A DNA stretch of 64,000 nucleotides from Sternotherus odoratus (lineage: Eukaryota; Chordata; Testudines; Kinosternidae): NCBI GenBank assembly GCA_032164245.1, contig JAVMKO010000001.1, positions 292,255,041-292,319,040 of the forward strand, given 5' to 3'. Positions 35,019 to 45,960 of the stretch are shown here, piece after piece. Positions within the stretch are counted from its first letter, which is position 1. Each line of letters begins with the position of its first letter. The position numbers and the translations under genes were made by a program. The notes beneath the pieces are model-generated. The model saw only the letters and a program-made list of their open reading frames with translations. It did no database searches and was not told the DNA's origin.

Positions 35019-35677
35019 CTTTGGTTACACTTACAGGATTATAGCACTTTTGGTTATAGCTGTACCCAAATACAGCAATAGGTGTAACGCTATAGCATGG
35101 ATGGCGTGGCCACATTTGCGGCACTTGCCGCGGCACAGGGAGTGGTGCATTATGGGCAGCTATCCCAGCATTCAGCTGGGTGCAACATGCTTTTCAAACG
35201 AGGGGGGTGAGGGGTAACATGTAGTAAGTATGCAGGGGTGGGGGTAGGGGATTTCTCCGGTTGACAGTCTTTGTCAGGAGTTTCCTTTGAAATCAGAGCC
35301 TGCTTTATAAGTTTCGCACCACACAGCTCTCATTTGTAAACATTTGCAGTGCTTATCTGCTGAGTTAAGAGAGAAACTCTGAAAAGGTACTTCCGCATTC
35401 CTCCTGCCGAGAACAAAACAACACAGAGACGTCAATTGCCTTAAATAACTCAGAGGCGTGCCAGAGATCACTTATAGCGTAATGACCGTTTACACTTGCC
35501 CTAACATGCTACAGGGAATAGGCAACAGCCCTTATTTCCTGTGCGGAGGTGGTTTACCACGAGCGCTATAAAGTCGGACTTATAGCGCAATATGTGCCTT
35601 GCCAGTGTGTTCGGATACAGAGTTATAGTGCTCCTGGAGGCTTTATAGCGCTATAAAGTGCCAGTGTAACCAAGGTC
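35019..35677. mobile_element. Harbinger-type element, 659 bp, TAA duplication
   Basis: CTTTGGTTACACTTACAG at the left and GTGCCAGTGTAACCAAGGTC at the right are inverted, each flanked by TAA (35016-35018 and 35678-35680). Subterminal TTATAGCGCTATAAAG palindromes occur near the right end. No transposase is encoded. Confidence 0.75.
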
Positions 35678-35691
35678 TAAGAGACTGATGT

Positions 35692-36646
35692 CGCGAATCA
35701 GAGAGGTAGCCGTGTTAGTCTGGAATAGCAGAGGTAACAAAGAGTCCTGTGGCACCTTAAAGACTAACTAAAGCAGGGGTGTCCAAACTTTTTGGAAAGA
35801 GGGCCAGATTTGGGAAGGTGAAGATGTGTGAGGGCCGGACCCCCCCCCCCCCCCCCCGCTCCAGCCGCGCTCTCCTTCCCTCCCCCCCCCCCACTCCGGC
35901 CGCGCTCTCCTTCCCTCCCCCCCCCCCCCGCTCCGGCCGCGCTCTCCTTCCCTCCCGCCCCGCGCTCCGGCCGCGCTCTCCTTCCCTCCCCCCCCCGCGC
36001 TCCGGCCGCGCTCTCCTTCCCTCCCCCCCCCCGCGCTCCGGCCGCGCTCTCCTCCCCCCACTCCGGCCGTGGTCTCACTCCCCCCCTCCCCCGGCTTGCC
36101 TTGCCTTGCCTCCTGCCCTGGCCCCGACTCCGCTCTTCTCCCTTGCCTCGCCTCGCCTGGTGCCCCGGCCCCGGCTCCGCCTCCGCTCTTCTCCCCCGAC
36201 TCCGCCTCGCCTCGTGCCCCGGCCCCGGCTCCGCCTCTGCTCTTCTCCCCCGGCTCTGCCTCCGCTCGCCTCGTGCCCCGGCCCCGGCTCCGCCTCCGCT
36301 CTTCTCCCCCGGCTCCGCCTCCGCTCTTCTCCCCCCCCCCCCGCTCGCCTCTTACTGACCCCACCCCTCTCCTTCGGCTGCGGCTCCGCGCACTGGTTGG
36401 CGACAGTGCTGGCGGGCCGCATAGTATTGATTTTAGAAAAGAGTCTGCGGGCCGGTGAAAATTAGAACACGGGCCTCAATTGGCCCCCGGGCCGGACTTT
36501 GGACATGCCTGAACTAAAGTATTGAAGCATAAGCTTTCGTGGGCTAATACCCACTGCTTGCATCCAACGAAATGGGTATTAGCCCACAAAAGCTTATGCT
36601 TCAATACTTCAGTCAGTCTTTAAGGTGCCACAGGATTCTTTGTTAC
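35692..36646. mobile_element. Palindromic Penelope-like insertion with 15-bp target duplication
   Basis: CTAAGAGACTGATGT occurs at 35677-35691 and again at 36647-36661. Between them, once the hAT element at 35774-36511 is removed, two inverted arms remain: 35734-35773 plus 36520-36563, and 36568-36646. Each arm holds GCATAAGCTT and a GTGGG..CCCAC-type stem followed by GAAA or its decayed form. The head is CAGAGAGGTAGCCGTGTTAG. Inverted terminal copies, a long target duplication and hammerhead-like text suggest a Penelope-like retroelement, as known for that class. Confidence 0.6.
35774..36511. mobile_element. hAT element, 738 bp, nested in the Penelope-like insertion
   Basis: Ends CAGGGGTGTCCAAACTTT and GACTTTGGACATGCCTG are inverted. 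AACTAAAG lies at 35766-35773 and 36512-36519. The interior has two tandem arrays. One has a unit of roughly 34-40 bp with CTCCGGCCGCGCTCTCCTTC (35859-36060), the other a unit with CTCCGCTCTTCTCCCCCG (36115-36345). Long open frames in it are compositional. Confidence 0.95.
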
Positions 36647-36661
36647 CTAAGAGACTGATGT

Positions 36662-37408
36662 TCAGAGGTCACAGCAGAGAGGCAGGTGGCAGTAGCAGGC
36701 GACTGACAGCTGGTGAACGAATGACTGGTGTGGTGGAGAGGTGAGACAAGAGCAGTGAGCAGGTGGCCAGCAGGGCTGGGGTGGAGAAGCACGACAAGTG
36801 GCCAGCAGGGCAGATGGTGGAGAGGCCAGCAAGAGCATGAACAGGCAACCGGCAGAAGTAGTGAGCTGGTAAAAGCGGCCAGCAGGGTAGGCAGCGAGTG
36901 AGTACCCAAGCAGCGGAGCAAGTACGGTACCTCTTTACCTCACCCAGTGTGGGGGAGAGATGAACTCCGCAGATACACCTCTAAACTCTGGCTCTGCACT
37001 GACCAAGGACAGCAACTCTGAATGGGGTGCAAAGAGGGGTCAGACACATGAAAGGCACTTTCGGGTTGCAGGACTTAAGAACCTGAGGGAAAAAGGACAC
37101 TGCCCAGTCTACTTGTGGGTGGGTCTTTTACTTAGGGTTTATGTTTATGAACCCTGTTTGCAGTGTTTTCCCAACTTAATGGTGAGTTACTTCCCTCCCT
37201 TAATTAAAAGTCTCTTATCTACACTCAAGACTCTGTGCTTGTGACGGGGGAAGTATTGCCTCTCCGAGGTGTCCAGGGATGGTGTGTAAATTTCACAGGC
37301 TACTGGGTGGGGGCTTGAGCTGGTTCTGTGTTGTATCAATGGAAAGGAAACCCTAGATATTGGACCTGGCCCTGGTTGCTGCTGGCTCTGACTGGCCGAA
37401 GGGTTACA
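36662..37408 (+). mobile_element. LTR of an LTR retroelement, 5' boundary uncertain
   Basis: The 3' end ..CCGAAGGGTTACA at 37408, the phrase CCCTAGATATTGGACCTGGCCC and the polyadenylation-like TTAATTAAAAGTC near 37200 match an LTR I recall from turtle genomes. Purine-rich text upstream (36665-36920) may be its 5' part. No gag, pol or env frame adjoins it. Confidence 0.5.
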
Positions 37409-37559
37409 GTGAGATGAAAGAATAGAGATTTATCCCCGACCAAACTGTGATAAGCAGAGAAAGCTGCCAAATGAAGCTGAGGGAAGTTAGTGCTAGCTTC
37501 TGTGAGCTGTCTCTAGTGGTGTCTAACATCCAAGGATCTGAAGTAATCTCACTCCAAGT

Positions 37560-37866
37560 ATCAAAGAGAGATGAGGATGGAGCTAGGCTGTTCGCAGTGG
37601 TGGCAGATGATATAACAAGGAGCAATCTTTTCAAGTTGCAGTGGAGAAGGTTTAGGTTGGATATTAGGAAACACTTTTTTTACTAGGAGGGTGGTGAAGC
37701 ACTGGAATGGGCTGCCTAAGGAGGTGGTGGAATCTCCATCCTTAGAGGTTTTTATGGCCTGGCTTGACAAACCCCTGGATGGGATGCTCAAAGTCCTGCT
37801 TTGAGCAGGGGGGTGGACTAGATGATCTCCTGAGATCTCTTCCAACTCTAATATTCTGTGATTCTA
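37560..37866 (+). mobile_element. CR1 LINE 3' end
   Basis: Reads CAAGTTGCAGTGGAGAAGG, GGAAACACTTTTTTTACTAGG, GGTGGTGGAATCTCCATCC and GGACTAGATGATCTCCTGAG, and ends in TATTCTGTGATTCT, the CR1-type octamer end. Well preserved and 5' truncated. Confidence 0.92.
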
Positions 37867-38469
37867 AACTGCAGAGGAAAAAATGTGGCTCTTAAGTAGC
37901 CTATCAAAAGTGACCCTCTGTACTGAGTTCTTTATATAGGATCCATTTTAGAAGAGTCTAAAGACTGGTATCACATCTGAGGCTGGGTATTCTGTGTTGA
38001 ACAGCAGGGGGCTGCCTCTGAAGTTGAATGGTGTATAACAGGGGTCTCCAAACTACGGCCCGCGGGCCGGATGCGGCCCGCGAGGCCCTCTCATCCGGCC
38101 CGTGGAGATCTTTTGGGCTCTTTGGAATTTTTGGCTCTTTTGAGCTTTTCGCTGGGACGGCTCCGCGCTGGGGCCTGGTAGCGCCGCGCGGGCCGCCAGC
38201 CGCGGGGCCGGGACGCGCCGCGTGCTCGGCTGCCGCCGCGGGGCCGGGACACGCCGTGTGCTCAGCTGCCGCCGCGGGGCCGGGACCCGCCGCGTGCTCG
38301 GCTGCCGCCGCCGGCCAGGACGCGCCGCGTGCTCGGCTGCCGCCGCCGGCCAGGGACGGCTCAGAGCTGGGGCCGGGACGCGCCGCACCGCCACGCAGCT
38401 ACAGGGGGCGAAAAAAGGAGCCACCCACTGCCAGGCGGCGAACCGGTCTGTGGGGAGAGACCGGGTTGA

Positions 38470-38940
38470 GCGGGTCAGTTGGGGGGGGGAGAGACCAGGC
38501 TGGGTGGGTCAGTTGGGGGGTGGGTGGGAGGGAAGGAGGTTTTGGGGTGAGAGACCTGGCTGGGTGGGTCATTTGGGGGGGGGGTTGGAGGAAAGGAGGT
38601 TTTGGGGTGAGAGACCTGGCTGGGTGGGTCATTTGGGGGGGGTTGGAGGAAAGGAGGTTTTGGGGTGAGAGACCTGGCTGGGTGGGTCATTTGGGGGGGG
38701 GGGTTGGAGGAAAGGAGGTTTTGGGGTGAGAGACCTGGCTGGGTGGGTCATTTGGGGGGGGGTTGGAGGAAAGGAGGTTTTGGGGTGAGAGACCGGGCTG
38801 GGTGGGTCATTTGGGGGGTGGGTGGGAGGGAAGGAGGTTTTGGGGTGAGAGACCTGGCTGGGTGGGTCATTTGGGGGAGGGGGTTGGAGGAAAGGAGGTT
38901 TTGGGGGGAGAGACCTGGCTGGGTGGGTCAGTTGGGGGGT
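38470..38940. repeat. Minisatellite, about 60-bp unit, 7 clear copies
   Basis: GGAGGTTTTGGGG recurs near 38536, 38597, 38656, 38717, 38777, 38836 and 38897. Each is followed by GAGAGACCTGGCTGGGTGGG, with one GACCGGG variant. Variation is mainly in G-run length. Confidence 0.93.
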
Positions 38941-38944
38941 TGAT

Positions 38945-39405
38945 GTGTAGTGTTCATGTGTAATGTTCATGTGTAGTGAACAGGTGTTCATGTGTAGTGT
39001 TCATGTGTAGTGTTCATGTGTAGTGAACAGGTGTTCATGTGTAGTGTTCATGTGTAGTGTTCATGTGTAGTGAACAGGTGTTCATGTGTAGTGAACAGGT
39101 GTTCATGTGTAGTGTTCATGTGTAGTGAACAGGTGTTCATGTGTAGTGTTCATGTGTAGTGAACAGGTGTTCATGTGTGGTGTTCATGTGTGGTGAACAG
39201 GTGTTCATGTGTGGTGTTCATGTGTAGTGTTCATGTGTGGTGTTCATGTGTTCATGTGTAGTGTTCATGTGTAGTGTTCATGTGTAGTGAACAGGTGTTC
39301 ATGTGTAGTGTTCATGTGTAGTGTTCATGTGTAGTGAACAGGTGTTCATGTGTAGTGTATATGTGTAGTGTTCATGTGTAGTGAACAGGTGTTCATGTGT
39401 AGTGT
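38945..39405. repeat. GTTCATGTGTAGT minisatellite, about 460 bp
   Basis: Built of 13-14 bp units GTTCATGTGTAGT with a higher-order alternation of GAACAGGT. A patch of GTGTGGT variants at 39175-39245 shows local homogenisation. Confidence 0.93.
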
Positions 39406-39930
39406 ATCAATGTGTTATTAAATAATAACTGAATAAAATAATATTAAATAAATAATTAAAAACAACATCCATGTTTTGATTCTTTTTTATTTGGACCTCG
39501 AGTGTGTTGTCGGCCCCCGAACTGCTATTTGATAGCTAATGCGGCCCTCGGGCTGAAAAGTTTGGAGACCCCTGGTGTATAATATAGCTTCCTTTTAGTA
39601 ACAGATGCATACTGGAAGAGCCCCCTAGACTTGGGCTGTGACTCTTACTTTTAATCTTTTCCAGAATGTCATTCACCTGATCGTTAAACAGGTCAGAGCC
39701 CTCAAGGGAAATCCTTGATTCACTTCTGAAACCCTGGGACAAGGCCTGATGTTCAGAGTCATGATGATCTCTGCAGAGCTATCCCAATGGCCATAGCCCT
39801 GATTATTAAATCTGAGGGTCATAAGCTATCCTCACAGTATGCCTGGCCAATGTCCTCCTCTCAGCTATCATGTACTTTGCAGCTTCTCTTTACTCCTCGG
39901 GTGCTGAGTCCAGTGTGGAGTCCTGTAAGG

Positions 39931-40193
39931 CAGTGGTTTTCAAAGTGAGGTGTGCGCATCCCAGGGGGTGCACAAGACCCCCCACGGGGGGCCACAGTGT
40001 CCCGGCGCCACCGCGGGATCGGCCCCAGTACACCACTGAAAACGGAAGCCTTCTATTTGTGTCCTGCCGAAATGCCGCTGAAAGCGGAAGCTTTGTATTC
40101 AGTGGCATTTCAGCGGACACACACCCCAGGCCGCCGCGAGAGGACTCGAGATAGCAGAAATGGGCTGTGGACCGAACACTTTGAGAGACGCTG
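39931..40193. mobile_element. hAT MITE, 263 bp, exact 8-bp duplication
   Basis: Begins CAGTGGTTTTCAAAG and ends CTTTGAGAGACGCTG. CTGTAAGG lies at 39923-39930 and 40194-40201. The interior includes GCCGCTGAAAGCGGAAGC and TGCATTTCAGCGG-like complements. Confidence 0.94.
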
Positions 40194-40201
40194 CTGTAAG
40201 G

Positions 40202-42224
40202 CATAGCTGAATCGTGACATGACATAGCCTGCTCGTTTGCCACACAGAAATGCAGGGAAGCTGAAAATTATATATTTCTACCAACCGCATCTAACCTGTA
40301 CCCTTCCTTTTGCCAAAGAGCAGATAGGGATGCTCCGTTACCGTTAAACATTTCCTGAGATGCATAGAACAGGATGGCCGTTAACTAACAAATGCTGAAG
40401 CATAAGTCACTGTACCTTCTTAACAGCAGACATACTGCTTTCTCTCCCCCTACACTGAGACAAACCACAAAGATAAATTAGATCCCTACGGTAAAGTAGA
40501 TTTCAAAAACTACTTAAGATCGAACTTAGATATTTTGTGTAATATTAATGCTCCCTGGAATTATATACTTCATTCTGTGTTTGGCTAATTCATCAAAACA
40601 GCAGCAGCAGAAACAACAAGAGATAAGACTGTACGTTGTTGGGTAGACATCATAAACCCTTGATAAAGAATCCATGGAAATTATTCTTAAATGTTGATCT
40701 TTTAAATTGTGGGTCCCCACTCATTCAGTGTCACCCCAGAGTAAACACTGGGCTGAGCAGATTAAAATAGTTTTTGATAGCGGAAGACGGCTAGACTAAA
40801 AGGAAGCTAAGACATGTTTGCACACAAAGAATTTTCAGCATATTCAGATAAAAAGAGAGGAGCAATTCCTTTAAAGAAAGTGAAAGTCTAAGTGAAAGTG
40901 AAGTTGTCTATCTCCCATGCAAATGAAACCAGGTATCCACCACAGGAACAATGGATAATCATGAATATACTAGTCCAGACAAGACAGAAGAAACCATGCA
41001 GCCAAACTAACAATGAGCATTTTATGTGATCTTCAAACACAACCATTGCGAGGCTGAATTACACCACTGAACAGAAAGAGAGGGACATTAAAAGGTAAAT
41101 ACTCTAAACCTCAAAGCAGAAGTTGAAGCCTTTGCAAAGAGATAGTTACCACTGTCTAGAATGGTTGCCACCCACAAGCAGTGGAATCAATGCCTCAGGA
41201 AGAGGCCTCTTTTTAGCAGACAGCTTCAGACCCTCCTCTAAGGATGAGGCTTATCCCTTAAAGGAACCCTCAAGGAAAACACTGCCTCTCTGAAGATGCT
41301 GCATTACTATAGAAACCAGCTCAAAGGAAAAGAATTGTATTGAAGATGCCTCTGCCAGCTCTACAGATCTTCTGGTGGTGAAATTAAATGCAGCAAGCAT
41401 TCCCAAAGAGTCTACATTAAATTAAAAACTCATACTAGGGAAAGACAAAAGGAATTTTGAAAGGATAGTTGGCTACCGTTATCGAGTAGTAATATAGCAA
41501 AGATTCAGCAGTAATTGGGTCACATGCCAGCTAAAAGCTAGACTTCTAGAAGAAATCCGGTCAACCCAAAAGTGTACATACCAGTGTATTAGCAACTGAC
41601 AATTCATTCAGCTCCACAACACCATTTATAAACTTTTACTGTTTTGAATCATCCCACAGAGGAGTGAGACAAGCAGCAAGTGTGCACTACCAAGATTTGA
41701 ATAACTTCTCTGAAGTCATCTACAGAGCCTGGTTTGGATCATCCGGAACAGTGTGATGCCACCAGCAAAGCAAGCCTCAGCTTTAAGAGTGTGAGTTTTA
41801 TAATGGCCATATCTACTATATCTGCTTCCCCACAGTTCTCTTACGCAGGAAAATGTAGCTTTTTCTCGATCTTAAATTCCTAAGAAGAGCAAAGAACAGA
41901 CACAGGGTGCTACCTAAACCTATTTAATTGCTCACTTATGCCTAAATGTACAAAACTAGCCACTAATTTTGGATGTGTCAGATTTTAGGTGCCAACCTGA
42001 GAAGCCTAAAGCTCGAATTCCAGATGTGTTGAGCTCCCACAACTCCAAATCCAGTCAGTGGGGGTGCTGCAGGAGCTCAACATCATCAGCTTCCCAATAT
42101 GTTTGGTAAACCACCATCAGAAAAGCTGTTCTAATTTCATCCATGGTTGGATTCACTGTGTGCCAGTGTTCATGTTTCAGGAAAAATACTGAACTGTACT
42201 AAAATGCTGGACAAATGTTTATCA
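40202..42224. other. AT-rich intron, nothing recognised
   Basis: No open frame of interest, no terminal inverted repeats and no tandem array were seen. Confidence 0.5.
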
Positions 42225-42402
42225 AAAGACAACTGTAACTCCATGGAGGTTGTGGAAGCACCTTCGCTGGAACGTTTTCAAAGGGAGGCTGGAAAGCCAT
42301 CTGTCTTGGATGGTTTAGACACAACACATGCTAAATCTTGACAGGTGGTTAGACTAGATGACCCCTGCAGTCTCTTCTAACCCTATAATTCTATGATTCT
42401 AT
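42225..42402 (+). mobile_element. CR1 LINE 3' end, short
   Basis: TTTCAAAGGGAGGCTGG, GGTGGTTAGACTAGATGACC and TCTTCTAACCCTATAATTC, ending ATTCTATGATTCTA, are the CR1 3' terminus. 5' truncated. Confidence 0.88.
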
Positions 42403-42849
42403 ACAGGGGAACCACACTATGAACTAGATCAGGGGTCTCCAAACTACGGCCCGCGGGCCGGATGCGGCCCGCGAAGCCCTCTCATCCGGCCCGTGGAGAT
42501 CGGTCGGGAACCAGCCACGGGGCCGGGACGCGCCGCATGCTCCGCAGCCGCCGCCAGCCGCGGGGCCGGGACGCGCCGCGTGCTCCGCTGCCGCCGCTGG
42601 CCGGGACGCGCCGCGTGCTCCGCGGCCGCTGCCAGCCGCGGGGCCGGGACGCGCCGCGTGCTCCGCTGCCGCCGCCGGCCAGGGACGGCTCAGAGCTGGG
42701 GCCGGGACGCGCCGCACCGCCAGAAACAAGGAGCCACCCACTGCCAGGCGGCGAAACGGTCTGTGGGGAGAGACCGGGTTGAGCGGGTCAGTTGGGGGGG
42801 GGGGGGGGGGGAAGAGACCGGGTTGAGCGGGTCAGTTGGGGGGGGGGGG

Positions 42850-43600
42850 GGTTGGAGGAAAGGAGGTTTTGGGGTGAGAGACCTGGCTGGGTGGGTCATT
42901 TGGGGGGGGGTTGGAGGAAAGGAGGTTTGGGGGGGAGAGACCTGGCTGGGTGGGTCAGTTGGGGGGGGGGTTGGAGGAAAGGAGGTTTGGGGGGGAGAGA
43001 CCTGGCTGGGTGGGTCAGTTGGGGGTTGGAGGAAAGGAGGTTTGGGGGGGAGAGACCTGGCTGGGTGGGTCAGTTGGAGGAAAGGAGGTTTGGGGGGGAG
43101 AGACCTGGCTGGGTGGGTCAGTTGGGGAGGGGGGGGGTTGGAGGAAAGGAGGTTTGGGGGCGGAGAGACCTGGCTGGGTGAGTCAGTTGGGGGTTGGAGG
43201 AAAGGAGGTTTGGGGGGGAGAGACCTGGCTGGGTGGGTCAGTTGGGGGGGGGTTGGAGGAAAGGAGGCTTGGGGGGGGGAGAGACCTGGCTGGGTGGGTC
43301 AGTTGGGGGTTGGAGGAAAGGAGGTTTGGGGGGGAGAGACCTGGCTGGGTGGGTCAGTGGGGGGGGGGGTTGGAGGAAAGGAGGTTTTGGGGGGAGAGAC
43401 CTGGCTGGGTGGGTCAGTTGGGGGGGGGGGTTGGAGGAAAGGAGGTTTGGGGGGGAGAGACCTGGCTGGGTGGGTCAGTTGGGGGGGGGGGGTTGGAGGA
43501 AAGGAGGTTTGGGGGGGAGAGACCTGGCTGGGTGGGTCAGTTGGGGGTTGGAGGAAAGGAGGTTTTGGGGGGAGAGTCCTGGCTGGGTGGGTCAGTTGGG
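42850..43600. repeat. Minisatellite, about 49-62 bp units, about 13 copies
   Basis: GGAGGTTTGGGGG recurs near 42863, 42921, 42981, 43038, 43087, 43150, 43206, 43321, 43381, 43441, 43505 and 43559, with one GGAGGCTT variant. Unit length varies with G-runs and with presence or absence of GGGGTTGGAGG. Confidence 0.92.
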
Positions 43601-43609
43601 GGGTTGATG

Positions 43610-43770
43610 TGTAGTGTTCATGTGTAGTGTTCATGTGTAGTGTTCAGTTGTTCATGTGTAGTGAACAGGTGTTCATGTGTAGTGTTCATGTGTAGTGTTC
43701 AGTTGTTCATGTGTAGTGTTCATGTGTAGTGTTCATGTGTAGTGTTCATGTGTAGTGAACAGGTGTTCAG
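43610..43770. repeat. GTTCATGTGTAGT minisatellite, short version
   Basis: The same motif as at 38945, with GTTCAGTTG variants that sister A lacks. Confidence 0.9.
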
Positions 43771-43989
43771 GTGTAGTGTATCAATGTGTTATTAAATAAT
43801 AACTGAATAAAATAATATTAAATAAATAATTAAAAACAATATCCATGTTTTGATTCTTTTTTATTTGGACCTCGAGTGTGTTGTCGGCCCCCGAACTGCT
43901 ATTTGATAGTTAATGCGGCCCTCGGGCTGAAAAGTTTGGAGACCCCTGAACTAGATGGAAGAAGATAGAGTAGTTACAGGTAACAAAAC

Positions 43990-44197
43990 TAGTAACCCTT
44001 TTAGATCTTATATAGCACTTTACAGACACCAAAGGCAAGTATTATTAGCTCCATTTTACAGATGGGAAAACTGAGGCACATGGCAACAAAGTGATTAGTC
44101 CAAGGCAACACAGGAGGTAAGAGGCAGAGCTTGGAACAAAATCCAGGTCCCCTGACATAAGTCTGGTGCCTATTCATTAGACCACTCTGCCTCAGAA
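43990..44197 (-). mobile_element. MIR-family SINE, minus strand
   Basis: TATTATTAGCTCCATTTTACAG, GGGAAAACTGAGGCACATGG and CAGAGCTTGGAACAAAATCC, ending ATTAGACCACTCTGCCTC, follow the MIR core in reverse order. Confidence 0.82.
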
Positions 44198-44245
44198 AAC
44201 TGAGCTAGTTCCTTCCCTCTTAAATCTTTGTCATTTCAAAACCTA

Positions 44246-44471
44246 GCGCTGGTCTTCACTAACACGGTCCCAGATCGATCTTCTGGCGATCGATTTATCG
44301 CGTCTCGTTAAGACGCGATAAATCGATCGCCCGTGGCTCCCCCGTCGACTCTGGAGCGCGCCGCCGCCGTGGGGACAAGCGGTAAGTCGGCGGCAGATAC
44401 GCAAACTTCAGCTACATTGCGTATCTGCCGTTGATTTTCTCCCCCCTGCCCCCCCCAGTGAGGACAAACCC
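44246..44471. mobile_element. Harbinger-type MITE (copy 2), CTA duplication
   Basis: GCGCTGGTCTTCACTA and AGTGAGGACAAACCC are inverted and flanked by CTA. It has a long stem, GATCGATTTATCGCGTCT..AGACGCGATAAATCGATC, and the GCAGATACGCAAACTTCAGC segment shared with copy 4. Confidence 0.8.
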
Positions 44472-44929
44472 CTAAACATCTCAGGAAATATTTTCAGGTA
44501 TATGTTTCTCAGACAGAACTGTGAGGGAGAAGCATTGATAGCCCCTCCCCTGACAACACTATACTGCATCAGGCAAGTTGTATTAGAAAGAGTTTAAATT
44601 TAAAGGGGGCAATGACAAATCCCTCCCCAAGCACTCTAGCTATGAAAGCTCATTCCTTCTCCCCCCCCCCCCCCAAAACGGGGTTTTCTCTTTCTTTTCT
44701 TGAAAATCACTAGGTTTGTTTTCCCAGCACTGATTATAACATTTGAAAGGTCAGCTGTAGGAGTGCATATCAGGCAAATGGGAGCTAGAGCAGAATTTCC
44801 GATATGGCAGGTAAGCAGATCCAGGATGACAAACTCAAGTGAGGTTATGATCAGAAAAGTGCCTGTGTCATCTTCTTTCTCAACAGATCTGCTTGCTGCA
44901 TGTACTCAGAGTCAAATCTGCTTACGTCA

Positions 44930-45960
44930 CGGACAGAGCCAGGTCTGTGTTACAGGCTGTGTGTGTACACTGCGGTAAAAAAAACCAACGCACCGAGCTT
45001 CAGAGCCCAGGTCAGCTGACTCTGGCGTGCAGGGCTAAAAATAGCAGCATAGACATTTGGGCTTGAGCTGGAGCCCAGGTTCTGAGATCCTCCCCCCTCG
45101 CAGGGTCTCAGAGCCTGGGCTCCAGTTCTAACGGTAACGCAGTGCAGACTCAACACTGCTGTGCTCTGGGAACTGGCTCATTCAGCTGTGGAACTCCCTC
45201 TGCCGGTGTCCTGCCTGTTGTCTGCTCGGCTGTGCTGTCTCCGCCACTGGACCACGGTGTCCTCTTCAGGACACTGTCCTCCCGCAGTGCCACTCCTACA
45301 TTCTACCCCCTTTGGGGGGTAGCTCAGCAATCCCTAGTCCACACCTGCCTTCATGGCTACCTGACACCCCAAAGTCTAGTCTCTTACCTCTTTGACAAGG
45401 TGCAGTCCATGGGTCACATTCCCTCATGGCAAGATATAGTGCAAGGGAGGAGTTGGGGGACCTGGGCCTGCCCACTACTCTGGGCACCCAGGGACCCTTG
45501 AGCTGCCTTCCTCCACTTCCGGTCACTGCCTGCCTTCCCTGGGCCACTTCCCTGTAGCCCCTAGCACCCACTCAGCTCTTGTTTAAAAGGTCCGAAGTCT
45601 GGCAGGGTCAACCAGACCTCCCACTGCTTTGCTACCCTGCCCAGTACTGCTCTGTCCAGGGTGCAGCTCCTTCTACCAGGAGCCAGTCCTCCCTTACTGA
45701 TCAGGGGGAGACAAATCTCTCCTCTGCTGCAGTCTTTATATAGGGCTCAGGCTGACCCTGATTGGCTGCCTACAGGCCCTTTCTGATTGGCTGCCCATCT
45801 GCGCAGCCTCCCTGGCCTACTTTAACCCATTTTCTCTTGGAGTGGGGCAGTTGCCCCACTACACTAACACTTATTTTATAGCCCACCGCACAAGCCCGGA
45901 CAGCTATGGCCATGACGTGAGTCTTTTATTTCAGTGTAGACATACCCACAGTTCACTCCC
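44930..45960. mobile_element. MITE-like repeat split by an LTR insertion
   Basis: The left part (GTGTACACTGCGG to GGCTCCAGTTCTAAC) holds an inverted pair of GAGCCCAGGTTCTGAG / CTCAGAGCCTGGGCTC. The right part resumes at 45866 and ends TTTCAGTGTAGACATACCC. The whole is a repeat type recalled from turtle genomes. Confidence 0.5.
45157..45865 (-). mobile_element. Probable solo LTR, minus strand
   Basis: AACAC at 45152-45156 and 45866-45870 may be a 5-bp target duplication. On the minus strand there are two GCAGCCAATCAG boxes followed by CCCTATATAAAGAC, a CCAAT-TATA promoter layout (about 45730-45800). Termini do not fit TG..CA perfectly, so boundaries are approximate. Confidence 0.5.

Larger units (their letters stand above)
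38039..39574. mobile_element. hAT element, 1536 bp, with three internal tandem arrays (sister A)
   Basis: Ends CAGGGGTCTCCAAACTAC and AGTTTGGAGACCCCTG are inverted. GTGTATAA flanks at 38031-38038 and 39575-39582. Inside are a GC-rich array (38168-38345), an array of about 60 bp per unit (38470-38940) and an array built on GTTCATGTGTAGT (38945-39405). An AT-rich unique 3' segment follows (39406-39530). No transposase is present. Confidence 0.95.
42430..43948. mobile_element. hAT element, 1519 bp (sister B)
   Basis: Ends are as in sister A (CAGGGGTCTCCAAACTAC, AGTTTGGAGACCCCTG). AACTAGAT flanks at 42422-42429 and 43949-43956. The order of arrays is the same, but copy numbers differ: about 13 units of the 60-bp repeat (42850-43600) and only about 160 bp of the GTTCATGTGTAGT array (43610-43770). 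The AT-rich 3' segment is almost identical to sister A's. Confidence 0.95.

Noticed and set aside
35768..36465. Several 100-230 codon frames rich in Pro, Arg and Gly
   Set aside because: They are produced by C-rich tandem arrays inside the hAT element at 35774-36511 and are open on both strands.
37404..37634. Plus and minus frames near 37404-37686 as a gene
   Set aside because: They overlap the CR1 3' end and its upstream flank; the plus frame follows CR1 tail coding text.
38028..38729. 233-codon open frame
   Set aside because: Same array effect in the sister hAT element; no domain is recognisable.
38945..39405. Possible CRISPR-like regular array
   Set aside because: Units are contiguous 13-14 bp repeats without unique spacers, inside a vertebrate transposon.
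42493..43627. Two long overlapping open frames (373 and 238 codons)
   Set aside because: They run through the 60-bp G-rich array of a hAT element and encode only its repeated text; stops are absent because of composition.
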